From NCBI GenBank assembly GCA_030142905.1, contig JASJOG010000151.1, forward strand, positions 382,001 to 446,000: DNA of 64,000 bases. The letters are read 5' to 3'. Source of the DNA: Heliopora coerulea (lineage: Eukaryota > Cnidaria > Anthozoa > Scleralcyonacea > Helioporidae). Numbering within the stretch: the first letter of the stretch is position 1; the number at the start of each line of letters is the position of its first letter. The translations under genes and the position numbers were made by a program. Positions 21,846 to 32,312 of this stretch are shown piece by piece. The notes below the pieces were generated by a model. That model had not been told where the DNA came from, searched no databases, and saw only the letters and a program-made list of their open reading frames with translations.

Positions 21846-22316
21846 ACAGTACTTCAAAATATTAACCTCTTTTTTTATTGTACTCTCTCTCCAGCATAGA
21901 TATGGTTATAGCAATATGTATATATAAATACATATGACACCCTTATCATCATTTTTCATTTATGTTCCCACTTCATCCATACCCTATACAAAAACTCTTT
22001 TTTTCACTGTCTTTTTACTGTCAAAATAAAGATCTTTCAAAGGATGTTTACAAGTATATATTTCTTCAAAAATTCATTATTACGCAAATAATAACAATCC
22101 AGACATATAAGAAAACACAGATGAGTACAATTTATAAATATTTTAGCTACTCCAAAATCCAACAGGTTTTTATCACAAAGTACACATTGAAATCTACTTA
22201 TACAATGACTTTACCAAAACTTCATTGCTCACAGTAATATGTGTATCCTGTTTTGTTTTTTTTTTGCAATAGGACGTTTCAGTGTTGAAAATTCACAAAC
22301 AACCATGAACTGTTCT

Positions 22317-22580
22317 TCAAAAATTATTAATTGCTAACAGATTTTTAAATTTAAATTTCAGTTCTATACACTTTTGATGATTTAATTCACAAATTATATT
22401 ACAATCTGAAATGTCCACATTTAAACTCACATAGTCTGTCACTTCTTTAAAGACTTGGCTAACAGAAGGTGTCCAATGATGTGGAATACAGTGTTCTAAA
22501 AATAAACAATCAAATAAATTCACTTTATCATGGAAACCAAAAAGCTTCAAATAAATAGCAGTAGAAACTCCTTGTCGCAT
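22317..22580 (-). pseudogene. Unrecognised 87-codon frame, Polinton A
   Basis: The minus-strand frame (MRQGVSTAIYLKLFGF at its start) is rich in aromatic and hydrophobic residues and ends KNLLAINNF. Its start may be internal. No family was recognised. Confidence 0.25.
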
Positions 22581-22703
22581 TCATTCTTCTTGAAAACATT
22601 CATCGACTTCTATTGTTTTATAGCATTCAAAAGCCAATTAAGAAATTACCTGATATGATGATGCTGAAAAAACTGAAGAACATTCCATATCAGCCAAGTT
22701 TAT

Positions 22704-23110
22704 TTATTGCACCATTTTGGATATCCCTCCCTGAATACTTGCCAATTTTCCCTTAATATGATGCTTAACACCCCTATATATTGACAGTCCGACCAATGCT
22801 GCTGATGCTGCATGAGCAGCCATTGTCAACCCTCCGGTAGAAAGACCTCCTTTTTGTTTTTTCTCATAACATCTTTGATGTTTCCTTTGCTTTAACCCAC
22901 GAATAATTCTAGATTTTCCGGCATACATTAAGTTCATTTAAATAACGATTACGTAAAGTTCTTGCTTTGGGATCATGTGGATAGTCCAAATAATTTTTGG
23001 TTTCTTTCTCCTTATTTATTTCCTCCTGATCTTCAAAATCATATCTAGCACATTTAAGATGATGATACATAATTTTCAATATAAACAAATTTGCTATATT
23101 ACCATGCATT
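22704..23110 (-). pseudogene. Basic glycine-motif virion-like protein (pX-like), second
   Basis: The frame 22,704-22,937 reads a basic head (GKSRIIRGLKQRKHQRCYEK), then KQKGGLSTGG, then an alanine-rich hydrophobic helix (AAHAASAALVGLSIYRGV) and KGKLASIQGG. This is the layout of pX/core-type small virion proteins. An upstream frame (22,909-23,109) with DPKARTLRNRYLNEL may be its frameshifted N-terminus. Confidence 0.45.
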
Positions 23111-24040
23111 TCTCAATCATTTCAACAACCAAATAAATTTTTTCAACATAGAATATTTGAGCCAAATAATTGTAAATCCTCGTGTAACACATTGTGATAT
23201 TGTCCTCTATTTTCTTCCCTTTATTCATCTTCAAAAAATATTTTTAATATGATTTCAAAAAAGCAAATTCACTTATTTTATAGATTTTCACCTCTCACCA
23301 TACACCCATTGATAACCAGGATTAATACCAATAGGGTGGAAAAAAATAATAATGCTCTTTGGTCTGTATCTCCTTTCCCTACCCCTTCTCTTAGATAAAA
23401 AAAAAAAACTGTTTTCTCGTTTTATCCTTAATCATACAAATAACACAAATAAAATGGTATTTATTTATTCCAGACCCAATACATTCTTTATATTCCACAT
23501 GAAGACAACAATTGTCATAACCACAAACACATGCTTAAATTGCTCTCTCTCTTCATCAAACAAATCCAAATCTCCTACTCAAATGTCTCAATTTTTGATT
23601 CAAAATGGGGTCGGCAAGTTCGTAACTGATTATAACCACCTTCCTTTGCAGCAAAAGCTTCCTCCGTCCATTAACATTTTTAATTCCTTGCTATTTTCCA
23701 TTTTTGCAGTTTGTTTTCTCATTTGCATCAATACTTCTTCTGAAGACATTCTCCCTACTCTTTTCTCTCTCAAAAACAGTATATAGTCCAATTTTCCTCT
23801 TTATCTTTACTGAATCAAATCAATCACCAGAAAAATAAAACATGATTTTCTTTGGTTTCTTCTCATTAGATCTAATAACTTCAACCACAAAATGTCTAGT
23901 TTTATTTCCAAAATACGGTACGTCAAATCAAACCCCGTCAAATAATCAACATCCAATATCTGAAGTTTCTATAAAAAAATAAATAAAATGAATATCCATA
24001 AAAACAAAGAAAGAAAAACCATACAGACTTGAAGCAATTA
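23110..24040. other. No gene recognised
   Basis: Short frames occur on both strands, including a plus-strand frame 23,352-23,786 with low-complexity serine/asparagine content that is not convincing. The minus strand is broken by stops. Confidence 0.35.
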
Positions 24041-24043
24041 CCT

Positions 24044-24720
24044 TCATATTTTCGTGAGAACACACAACAGTGGTCTACAAGGAAAACCATGTGGTTTCAC
24101 TGCTTCACTCTCATAGGGTCCAAAATACATATTCAGTTCAATTCCCACAATGTCACCCATGGATATAATCCCATCCACATAACTAGAACTTGTATAATAA
24201 ACAAAATATTTCTTTGTAAATCTTTTATAATAATTATTTTCATCAGCCATTGATCTCAAATAAACAAGGGTATCATTAACCCAATGTTTTTGTCCAGAAG
24301 GTTCAATCTTTAAAACAACATAATTCAAATGGATACCCATCCGAAAATAAACTTTCTATATGCAAGAGCTCAGCCTTGTATGACCTTTTACCAATCTTAA
24401 TATCCATCTAGGCAGAAAATGTTACTCACTTAAACCCGATACAAAATGTTCCCTCACCTGAAAGGTAAACTTCACTTCCAACCTGCAATACATGATCAAA
24501 TACAAACTTGTTGTCATCATCTCATATGTATTCCAAACTCTTTTCCATGTGAACCATCTGGCTGTTTCACAGCAAGAATAACAATTCTACATATCTCATT
24601 TTTTCGGGTAACAAGACAAACTTTCCCTCTTGCTTTATATATTTGTTCACAAGAACAAACAACATCAGTACAATCTTGACAAGTACTCATGACCTCCAAA
24701 TATTCAATGCTCTTCTAATA
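24044..24720 (-). pseudogene. Unrecognised right-end accessory gene, Polinton A
   Basis: Two minus-strand pieces lie in order: an N-terminal frame (24,517-24,699) with a cysteine cluster CQDCTDVVCSCEQIY, and a C-terminal frame (24,044-24,340) with VDGIISMGDIVGIELNMYFG. Stops separate them. A shortened, diverged copy of parts of this gene recurs at 25,640-25,760 next to the terminal repeat. Function unknown. Confidence 0.4.
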
Positions 24721-24807
24721 AAATGAATTGCAATTTACTCATTTCAAAAACCTAAAAACAAACTCCACACAACACTCCTCACAAAATATGTACATACCCA
24801 CAAACAT

Positions 24808-25047
24808 TCAAAAAGATGTATGTGTGAGAGTGATAGTAAATGTCACATATGGTTTATCTGTGTGAAGAACTAAACTGGATCTTGAACTTTTATAGTATCC
24901 ATCTGCTGGTACATAAACATGTATTTTGTAGTTAGATAGGATTATTATATATTCCTTTGCACACAACTTATGATTTAAATAAGTGAAAGTTATTTTTTTA
25001 TTGGGAAAATCTTGTGAACCCCCAATCTGTAATATTTTCATCATCAC
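24808..25047 (-). CDS. 79-codon unrecognised frame, Polinton A right end
   Basis: The minus-strand frame starting MMMKILQIGGSQDFPNKK has alternating hydrophobic residues (FTYLNHKLCAKEYIIILSN, KIHVYVPADGYY) suggesting beta strands. It runs to a TAA at 24,808. It is small and has no recognised motif; it could be intact. Confidence 0.3.
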   Translation of the reverse strand: MMMKILQIGGSQDFPNKKITFTYLNHKLCAKEYIIILSNYKIHVYVPADGYYKSSRSSLVLHTDKPYVTFTITLTHTSF

Positions 25048-25244
25048 TTACCCCCCATGTTGACTTACGGAGATTTGATTTTTGAAATTTATTATGATTT
25101 ATTTTAAATAAATTATAATCTACAAATTGCCTTTCTCTATTTTTATTTAAATAATCTTCATATTCAATTGTCAAATCCTTTATTACTCTTCGTTTTCTTT
25201 TTATGAATTATGAACATGATGAAATAAAAAATTCTGGAGATTCA

Positions 25245-25315
25245 TGTCTGTAATCGATATCATTGTAAAAATAATCGATTCCATCATAAAAATAATCGAT
25301 TCCATCAAAAACCCA
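25245..25315. repeat. Short tandem repeat of an ataatcgattccatc unit
   Basis: About three imperfect copies of an 18-20 base unit containing aatcgat and tccatca(t/a)aaa run from about 25,250 to 25,312. No protein meaning is evident. Confidence 0.6.
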
Positions 25316-25639
25316 ATCTCTTGATCAACAAAAAAAAAAACACTTCTTGTTTCTGGTGTTCCAGTGGTTATCGTTGGGTCTCTATCAAAGGTATGATTTT
25401 TACATTTGAACGATATTAGGATGTTGAAGCATTTTTAGCATCAGCACAATACAATTTTATATTTTTCTTAAGAATCTTTTTTCCATACATTTTTTTAATA
25501 CATAAGACATTCTATTTGTTCACAAACACGGAGCAAAGAATAATGTTCTTTTACCACCACTTCCTATCAGGAAGAATGCCAGTGGGTCTAGGGGAAATAG
25601 GACTTCCTCTTTGTGACACATCTTATTTTTTTGTATAAT

Positions 25640-25765
25640 AAGGCATTTTTTTACCCATTGCTTTCTGTATTTGCTCACAAGAAATACACTTCAAATTAAT
25701 TTTTACAAAATACATATGCGGTTCAATTCAAACAACATCACCCATTGATATAATACCAAGAAATA
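25640..25765 (-). repeat. Partial duplicate of the right-end gene
   Basis: The words ttgctcacaagaa, acaaaatacatat, gttcaatt and acatcacccattgatataatacc repeat, in the same order but with large gaps removed, sequence from 24,600-24,660 and 24,115-24,180. This looks like a deleted second copy of the gene at 24,044-24,720 adjoining the terminal repeat. Confidence 0.5.
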
Positions 25766-25775
25766 ACATGCAATT

Positions 25776-25939
25776 TATTGCTCACAAATTATGACCCTAA
25801 AAGCAAACAGATACGTCACCAAGAGGTCAGAAGGTCAAGTTAGCAAAGAGCTCACAACACCCTCCCGTTTTGCTTATAAATTCTCCCAACCTGACTTAAA
25901 TGTACTTGAACATGATCAGTTAAAAAAGTAGGTTCACAC
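25776..25939. repeat. Polinton A right terminal inverted repeat
   Basis: This is the inverted copy of 9,065-9,192, ending ggttcacac. It contains about 30 bases, near 25,812-25,845, absent from the left copy. The hAT terminal sequence begins at the next base. Confidence 0.75.
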
Positions 25940-28900
25940 CAGTGATGTAGCTAGAGGGGGGGCCCAAGGGCTGGGAACCCCTGGCAAAATGGAAAAGAAA
26001 ATTTGTGTTAGAATTTAAATAGTAATAATTGGTCACTCACTAAAAAAAAAACATTAGAGAACAGTATATAATTATTTAAAATCCCATTTTGTGTGTAGTG
26101 TCACCACAAGTAAAGAAATATCGAACTGTATCACACATGATACTATGTGCTGAAAGTGGTCAAAAACATTTACAGAATGTACTGATCTATTTCCAATGAG
26201 CATCATGTACCTTGCAAGTGTCTCACAAGAAAATTAGAAAAATAAAAAATGTAAACATGGCCCCTGACTTGTGAATTTTGTACATGTGCTTTAAACCATT
26301 CTTTACGATATGTTATATCATTCTGTGAGAACGACTTCAGCTTCTTGTCAGTCTCAACCATTATCAAGGCTGTTGCTTAGCAGTTACCCAAAAGACACAA
26401 GGGAAGCAAGAAAGATCATTTGAGTGTGCTTGGTATGACTCGTTCCCTTGGCTGGAATATTTCAAAAATGTTGATGCATGTTTCTGCTATGCATGTAGAG
26501 TATTTGCTAAAGACTCAGTTAAAGAGAAAACTTTTACTGAAACTGGATTTTCCAACTGGAAAATGGCAACGGAAACTGGCAAAGGGCTTAATAAACATCA
26601 GAATCCCGAGGTTCATGTTCGGGTAATAGCATGTTGGAGGGAGAGTCAACATCGAGAGAACCGTGGTCAAATGGTTAAAAATTGTTTTCAACACAATGAA
26701 GTATTTGGTTGCTAATGGTGAACCATTTTGTGGAACTTATGAGAATACGAATTTTGAAGAGCAAGCATCAGGAGGACTGTATTTGAAGACATTCACTGAC
26801 CTTTGTTTTGCTGAAGATCCTAATTTGGAAATAACAGCCAAGCACCTTCCAAAAAATGCTAAGTACACCTCACCACAGCTTCAAAATGAAGTTATTGAAA
26901 CCCTCTCAGAAATTGTAAGTGAAATGGTCACCAATGAGTGTAAGAAAGCTGAACTATTCACTTTTATGATGGATGGAACTTCTGACCACAATAACAGGTA
27001 GGTCAATAATGTCGTATTTCAGTACAAAATATTACACATTAATAAATATTCTCCACAGCAGTGATATCTTTTCATATTTCAATTCAAGGGAAATGGAAGG
27101 TATTGCACTAAGATACTGGAATGATTTCTGTGCAGGAGGAGGTATCGTTGAGCATGTATTAGACTTCAAACTAGCAGACAGCAGAAGTGCTAAACGGCTT
27201 TTAGATACAGCCTTATCAACTCTGGTTGATGAGCATGATATATCCTTTAAAGATGGGGCTGTATCTAACACATTGGATGGAGCCAGTGTTATGTCTGGTG
27301 AAAAAGGTTAGTTTTAATTTAATTTTTTAAACATTGTTACCTTGGTCAGTTGAGTGTATTTTGTTGTATTTCTTGGAGAGAAATGTATATTAGAGTTTAA
27401 TGGGAATATTTAATAAGTGACAGTATACCACATAATTATATAAATCCTCTGCATGTCAGCTCCCTCTTAAAAAGCAACTCTCTCTATTGTTGAAGCCCCA
27501 CCATCCTGCACTGAGGATATATGAAGGTGCAAAGGATTTAAAGACCAAACAGTCTCTAGTACATTTTAAGAACATAAGCAATAACATTAGCTAATCCTGT
27601 CTGATCTTACTGTAAGCTTTTTTCTGAAATCTGATCTCTGGATTCTACTTGTGTTAAGTAAAGTTTAATATTAATTATGGTGTAGTAAGTCATTTACATC
27701 GATTTTTAATAGTGAATAATTTATCATTTACATTCCATTGCTTTCTTAAACTCCATACTTTTTAGTTTTTCTCTGTCTAATGTGACATGTACAGGTCAAG
27801 TGAAAAGCAATACCTCGGAATGAACTTTAAGGACCACTAATCCTAGCATAAACTTGCACATAGTCATTTAGAACATTGTTCATAATTAAGCCTTATAATA
27901 TGATATACAACTTTTGTCAGGTGGATTACAGAAGCTGATCCAGGACCATTGTAATCGTGACATTCCTTACATCCATTGTCTCAACCACCAACTTTCCCTT
28001 GTGGTTAAAGATACCTTATTGGATCTCATAGAGCTGAGTGACTTTTTCCAGTTATTACATGACTTGTATAATTTTTTCAAAGTTCCTCAGATTGATAAAT
28101 TATATGAAGGATTGACATTGAAAAGACTTATAACAACAAGATGGGATGGACATTTCTCAAACCTTAAAGTTGTTTCTAACTCTGTTGAAGAAATACATGC
28201 AACATTGAAGGTATGCCAAACCTCAAGATCTGTTGATCCAGAAAATTGTGCTAAAGCTAAAGGTTACGTAACCTCCCTAGAAGAACTAGTGACTATTTTC
28301 TTAATGACTTTTATGATGGATGTGTTAAAGTTGTTAAATCTGCTCAATTTAATGTTCCAAAAGCAAGATAGTAACCTACGAACAGCTCTTAGCACTCTTC
28401 GTTCTGTAAGAAAAGAAGTTGATAACCTGCTTTTAAAATATACAGCAAAGCACATCACACAGAGTATCCACAAAATGCTAGCACCACAGACAATAGACCT
28501 GCCTTACTAGCTAAAAAGAAAAGAGCAGTCCCTGTTGCCTTCCAGGAGGACTATATTGTGATGGAAAAGTTGCCACCTTTTTGAGATGGGAATAATAGAG
28601 TGGAACACTTACATGCATTAGCCATAGAAGTTGAAGATAAGCTGAATGTTGAGTTTGACCAATGGTTCAGTGAATTCAATTCAACCGTCTGGAAATCATA
28701 TGAATTAATGAAGCCTTCCAACGACCATTTTATCGACCCCGAACTGCTTGGGCCTCTGTAGGACTTCATCAAGAGGATACCAGCTGTCTGTCATAAAGTG
28801 CCAGATTTGTCTTTTGAACGACTCAAAAGGGAGAGTAATGTTTTTTTGTAGTGTGTTGAAGGAATTCAGCAACAAACAAGAAGATTTATATGAGAAAGCA

Positions 28901-29220
28901 CTCGAAGAGAGTGTGCAACAAGAATCAGTGGGGAAGAAGGTGGTAAAAGTGAAAAAGGAAGACAAGATGGCACAAATGACATGATTTGTTTTGACTTTAA
29001 CTGGGGCTAAAATCTTAAAGCAGATGTATCTTGTTGCAGTAACCGCTGGCTATTCCAGCTCAGTGGTCGAATGTCGGTTTTCTGCCTGTAATAGAATTGA
29101 AATGTGACGTAGGAAGAGAATTACCCTTATCACCAAGCAAATCTTACTTTGCTACCTTTTGAGAACATGCTGACAAGAGATATAACTTTTGAGCAGTTTC
29201 TTGTCAAATGAAATAAACAT
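25940..29220 (+). mobile_element. Tip100-like hAT DNA transposon
   Basis: The element begins with cagtgatgtagctagagg and a G/C-rich run at 25,940, typical of the CAGTG-type ends of Tip100/ZMYM-type hAT elements. A plus-strand transposase gene with zinc finger, RNaseH-like core and dimerization remnant follows. The right terminal repeat and 8-bp duplication were not found, so the end coordinate is approximate. Confidence 0.75.
26405..29190 (+). pseudogene. hAT transposase (TTF zinc finger/Tip100 type) with two introns
   Basis: Exon 1 carries a TTF-type zinc finger (FECAWYDSFPWLEY, ACFCYACRVF, FTETGFSNWK), then after a frameshift near 26,670 the catalytic FMMDGTSD box (first acidic residues). 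Exon 2 has REMEGIALRYWNDF and DGASVMSGEKG. Exon 3 has the CLNHQLSLVVKDTL and TTRWDGHFSNL boxes. GT-AG introns lie at 26,998-27,088 (91 bp) and 27,307-27,920 (614 bp); both splice in frame. A stop at 28,508 and more stops downstream precede a decayed dimerization region near 29,050-29,160. Non-functional but recently intact in its middle. Confidence 0.85.
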
Positions 29221-29418
29221 TCAATAAACATTCGAAGACATTTAAAGCATACAGATAAGATTCTGGCTGTATAGCCATGTATATAGGCCTTTTTAATAAG
29301 CGTGCTTTGTTGGATGGCCTTATGGTTCCTGGTTCCTTCTCAGGTGGAATGGCATGGGGATGCCCTTTACTTTCTCAATTTAATCCTCCACCTTGTTTTC
29401 CAGGTGAAAGGGTGTTTT
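29221..29418. other. No gene recognised
   Basis: Short spacer between the hAT relic and the gag relic, with no supportable feature and no visible hAT right end. Confidence 0.35.
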
Positions 29419-30410
29419 TCACTGTTTCTGTGCTACTAGTTTGACTGTCATATCTTTCAGCTTCCCTATTCCTGTGAAAAGGTTATTGGACTTGATGCTG
29501 GGGTCAATAACATTATTTAAGATGTGGAATATCTGAGAAGTGAACCATGATTGCCTGAGATGACATAAAATGTGATTTTGAATATTCTTCCTGGTCATGA
29601 TGAGTAGAATGCACCAATCTAATACTTTGACATTGGATGTCGTTTTCTCACTTACCACATTGACCCCATGGCAGTACACTTTGCTTGACATAGATTCTGG
29701 ATCAGATGGTTTTGAGTTGTTTGCAGGGGGGTCTGTTAACAAGTTGATGGATTCTATCATTTTCAGATTTATACACATTCTCCTGAAATTATTTGGCTTT
29801 TTACAGTAGTGACAGGGATTACTGTGTGGATATTTACCACCACAATTGATGCAGCCTTTCTTGGTATGGCATTGGATTTGAGGGTTTGTTCCAGTATTTT
29901 GCAGCTGCTGAAATGGATTAATGTTCCATAGATGCTGCATGTTTATCTGTAAGTTCTCAAGTTCTGCCTATGTCTATAATTTTGGTTAACGATTTGTCAG
30001 GTTCTCATAGTGTTTTTCTCTGGAATCAAGTAGAGCTACAGTGTTGAATTATTTGTGACAGGATCGCTTTGTTGACATCAGTAAACCCACTATTCTTTAA
30101 GATATTTCTTAACTCTGTCACATATTCATCAAGCTATTGGACTTCTTTCTGTAGATTTCCATCTGCACATTTGTCTTTGGTTCAAAGTAACTGGTTAGTA
30201 TTTCTTTATTATCTTTGTAAGTCACTTCACTTTCCCCTTTTTCTGCTTCATAAATTTCGTAAATGTATTCTCACACATAATGAAGCAAGAGAGCTAGTTT
30301 TGTGGCATCTGCTGTGATATTCATGCCTCCCAATCCACTTTTTCCAACAAGGGCCAGCACTGGCATTGTCTGTTTCAAACTCAAGTAGTATAACTTGAGG
30401 AGGAGAATAT
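29419..30410 (-). pseudogene. Gypsy-type LTR retrotransposon gag relic
   Basis: Minus strand. The N-terminal side (about 30,300-30,400) has GPCWKKWIGR, a typical start of metazoan Gypsy gag. The middle has DNKEILTSYFEPKTN and EIYRKKS. The C-terminal side has a zinc knuckle block CINCGGKYPHSNPCHYC followed by FRRMC, the family CxxCGGxYPH and CxxCxxxNHF knuckles with losses. Several frames are needed and protease and polymerase are absent. Polinton B begins directly upstream of its start. Confidence 0.8.
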
Positions 30411-30429
30411 TCATAGAACTTACCAATCA

Positions 30430-31765
30430 CACAGCTGGATTTTTTTAATCTACCAATCACACACATGGAATTTGACCCCATGGACGGAGGGAGCGTTTTT
30501 TTGACCTCTATTAAAGCTTCTACACCAATCAATGATGGTGTCGAATGTCTGGGCACTTCGACTCGAATGTCTGGGCCGTTGGAGCAGGTTGGACCTAAGT
30601 GCGTGCATGCCTCTCTGACTCTCCCTAAGTGGAGCGTTTATAAGTACTAACTATACCACCCTTTTGTGTGAAGCCTAACTTAGAATTTGGACCTGTGGGG
30701 AAAATAAGATAAAAGAAAAGAAAATAAGAACAATAATAATCAACAAACATGATAAGAATAAAAAAAAAAAAATATTAATGACAAGAGTACAGTTGCCTTC
30801 TTGTTCGTCTTCTTGTCTTCGGCCTTCTTCCTTGACCATGTTGTTGTTGGTACGCTTTCTTTCCGAGGTAATTCCACCGCTTTTTGCTCAGGTGAGCCAT
30901 TCTCTGTTTCGCCAGGAATCCTTCTCTTATCATCCTCATCCAAGCATGTGCCATGCCTTTTGCAAGACCCATGTTTCTGTAAAGAAGACTTGTGAAATAT
31001 ATCGAAGGTGAAATGCGGCGCTTATTCGAATACAAATATTACTCGTCACTAAATTGGCCGTAACTTTTTTTCTTTTGGACCGATTTTGCTCAGAATGGTA
31101 TCGAAAGATTCCTCGGAGTCAAGCAATTCAGATTATATCTGTGATGGTCAGGTTTGAATGAGTGGTTTGGAAGTTATCGTCAATTTCGTCGGTTCGGAGT
31201 TGGAATGCGGCGCTTAGTCGAGTACAAACACCTCGATAGAGGGGGCAAAGTCGCATAACTTTTGTTTCTCAACCGATTTCGCTCAAAATGGTATCAAAAG
31301 ATTCATCAAAGTCAAGCAAACATTTCGTATTCTGAGGTCTATATCACTACGGGGCTTCATTTTCGAGTTATTGAGGTTTTTGTGTTTTCTATTCATCCAG
31401 TTGGGCACTTGAGTGCTTTGTCAAGTACTTCTGATCTCGGAACAGCATTTTAAGCGAAGTTAACACGTTGTTTCGGGTCTGTGATTGTGCTCGAATGTTT
31501 TATCATGTCTTTGGTGTTTTTTGGGTACATTTGGTTGTGAAAATAAGAAGAAAAATAAGTAAAAACTCACCTGTGAATTCTTTGTTTGCGTTTGTCCTCG
31601 TGGTGTCTGGAGTACGCGTTCGCTTAGAATACATTAATTTTGACAGGTGTTTGCACAAGCGTTGATGGATTTATGAATAAATTGGAATCGGAAATGAGAT
31701 TGTGGGGGTGACGCATCCGGTCTCATGCGGTCATGGCTCTGATGGATTTATGAATAAATTGGAAT
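30430..31765. repeat. Polinton B left terminal inverted repeat
   Basis: The sequence matches the reverse complement of 62,709-64,000 along its length. It differs by scattered substitutions (about nine in one 220-base stretch compared by eye, 31,370-31,595) and an extra 22-base duplication near 30,545-30,570. The inner boundary is at ggaat 31,761-31,765. A gatggatttatgaataaattgg word occurs twice as a direct repeat near 31,664 and 31,740. Confidence 0.9.
30775..31035 (-). other. Arginine-rich open frame inside left terminal repeat
   Basis: A minus-strand frame contains GMAHAWMRMIREGFLAKQRM and LSKKRWNYLGKKAY, ending in an arginine-rich tail. The right repeat holds the same frame open (63,411-63,642). 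Because other frames of the repeat are also open in both copies, this may be coincidental. Confidence 0.25.
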
Positions 31766-31791
31766 AATAAAAAGGTGTTTTGTCCACTGGT

Positions 31792-31871
31792 GTCAGATGC
31801 GGGACTTGAACCTGTGACAGTACGTACTCCTCAAGCACAGCACTACGCTCTACCAACTGATCTAATCTGAC
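31792..31871 (-). tRNA. tRNA-like sequence, degenerate
   Basis: Read on the minus strand, GTCAGAT at the 5' end pairs perfectly over 7 bp with ATCTGAC at the 3' end. A D-arm-like AGTTGGTAGAGC and a T-arm box GGTTCAAGTCCC are both present, matching the internal A and B promoter boxes of tRNA genes. The total is 80 nt. The T stem has two mismatches, and the anticodon arm cannot be folded cleanly, so the anticodon is uncertain. It starts 27 bases inside the left terminal repeat. It may be a tRNA pseudogene or a tRNA-derived SINE head. Confidence 0.55.
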
Positions 31872-31975
31872 TAGATGGGTATTTTGTATAAAAAATTACT
31901 TTATCATCAGATATTTCATGAGGTACTTTGGGATTATGTGGACGATTTGGTGGATGAACTTGGATATAATTTTTC

Positions 31976-32275
31976 GTGTTGGAATTGGAGGATTGTTATA
32001 AAGTTTTGTTATTTGAATTCAAGGATAAAGAACAATTTGAATTAATTTCGAGTATAGTTATGAAGTTTTTATATGATTTTTTTATTTCATGTTTGAAAAG
32101 GGTTGTGTTTTTGAAATGTTCTTTTAGTATTACATTTGGGAAACTGTGTAAAATTAAAGATTGTGATTATGGCAATGCATATTTGATTTATACAGGATGT
32201 GATTATAAGCGGAGTTATGTGTCAAAGGAATGTAAATTACGTGCAGATGTACATCCTGTTTCATATGATGGATGA
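31976..32275 (+). CDS. 99-codon unrecognised frame, Polinton B left end
   Basis: The frame beginning MLELEDCYKVLLFEFKDKEQ has six cysteines and alternating hydrophobic residues, and ends at a TGA. The first ATG may be internal because the frame lacks an upstream stop nearby. No domain was recognised. It is the first coding-like region after the terminal repeat and tRNA-like sequence. Confidence 0.35.
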   Translation: MLELEDCYKVLLFEFKDKEQFELISSIVMKFLYDFFISCLKRVVFLKCSFSITFGKLCKIKDCDYGNAYLIYTGCDYKRSYVSKECKLRADVHPVSYDG

Positions 32276-32312
32276 TATATAAGGGTGCTTTTTCGCAAGA
32301 AATAGAATTTGA

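Larger units (their letters stand above)
9065..25939. mobile_element. Polinton A, decayed 16.9-kb Polinton/Maverick-like element
   Basis: Inverted ends starting gtgtgaacc (9,065-9,192 and 25,776-25,939) enclose penton-like, IQDSF-motif, major-capsid and glycine-rich small protein relics. These appear in the same order as in Polinton B (51.2-48.2 kb read on the minus strand). No DNA polymerase B, integrase, ATPase or protease could be recognised inside; they are deleted or decayed beyond recognition by eye. Nearly all genes have stops and frameshifts. A Penelope pair (about 9.6-11.1 kb) is inserted in it. No matching 6-bp target duplication was visible. Confidence 0.75.

Noticed and set aside
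23352..23786. 144-codon plus-strand frame
   Set aside because: Rich in serine, asparagine and phenylalanine with long homopolymers, no motif, and against the gene direction of this part of Polinton A.
9065..25939. 6-bp target duplication for Polinton A
   Set aside because: The six bases outside each end (gtgggg-like on the left, agtgat on the right) do not match; the right side is occupied by the hAT terminus.
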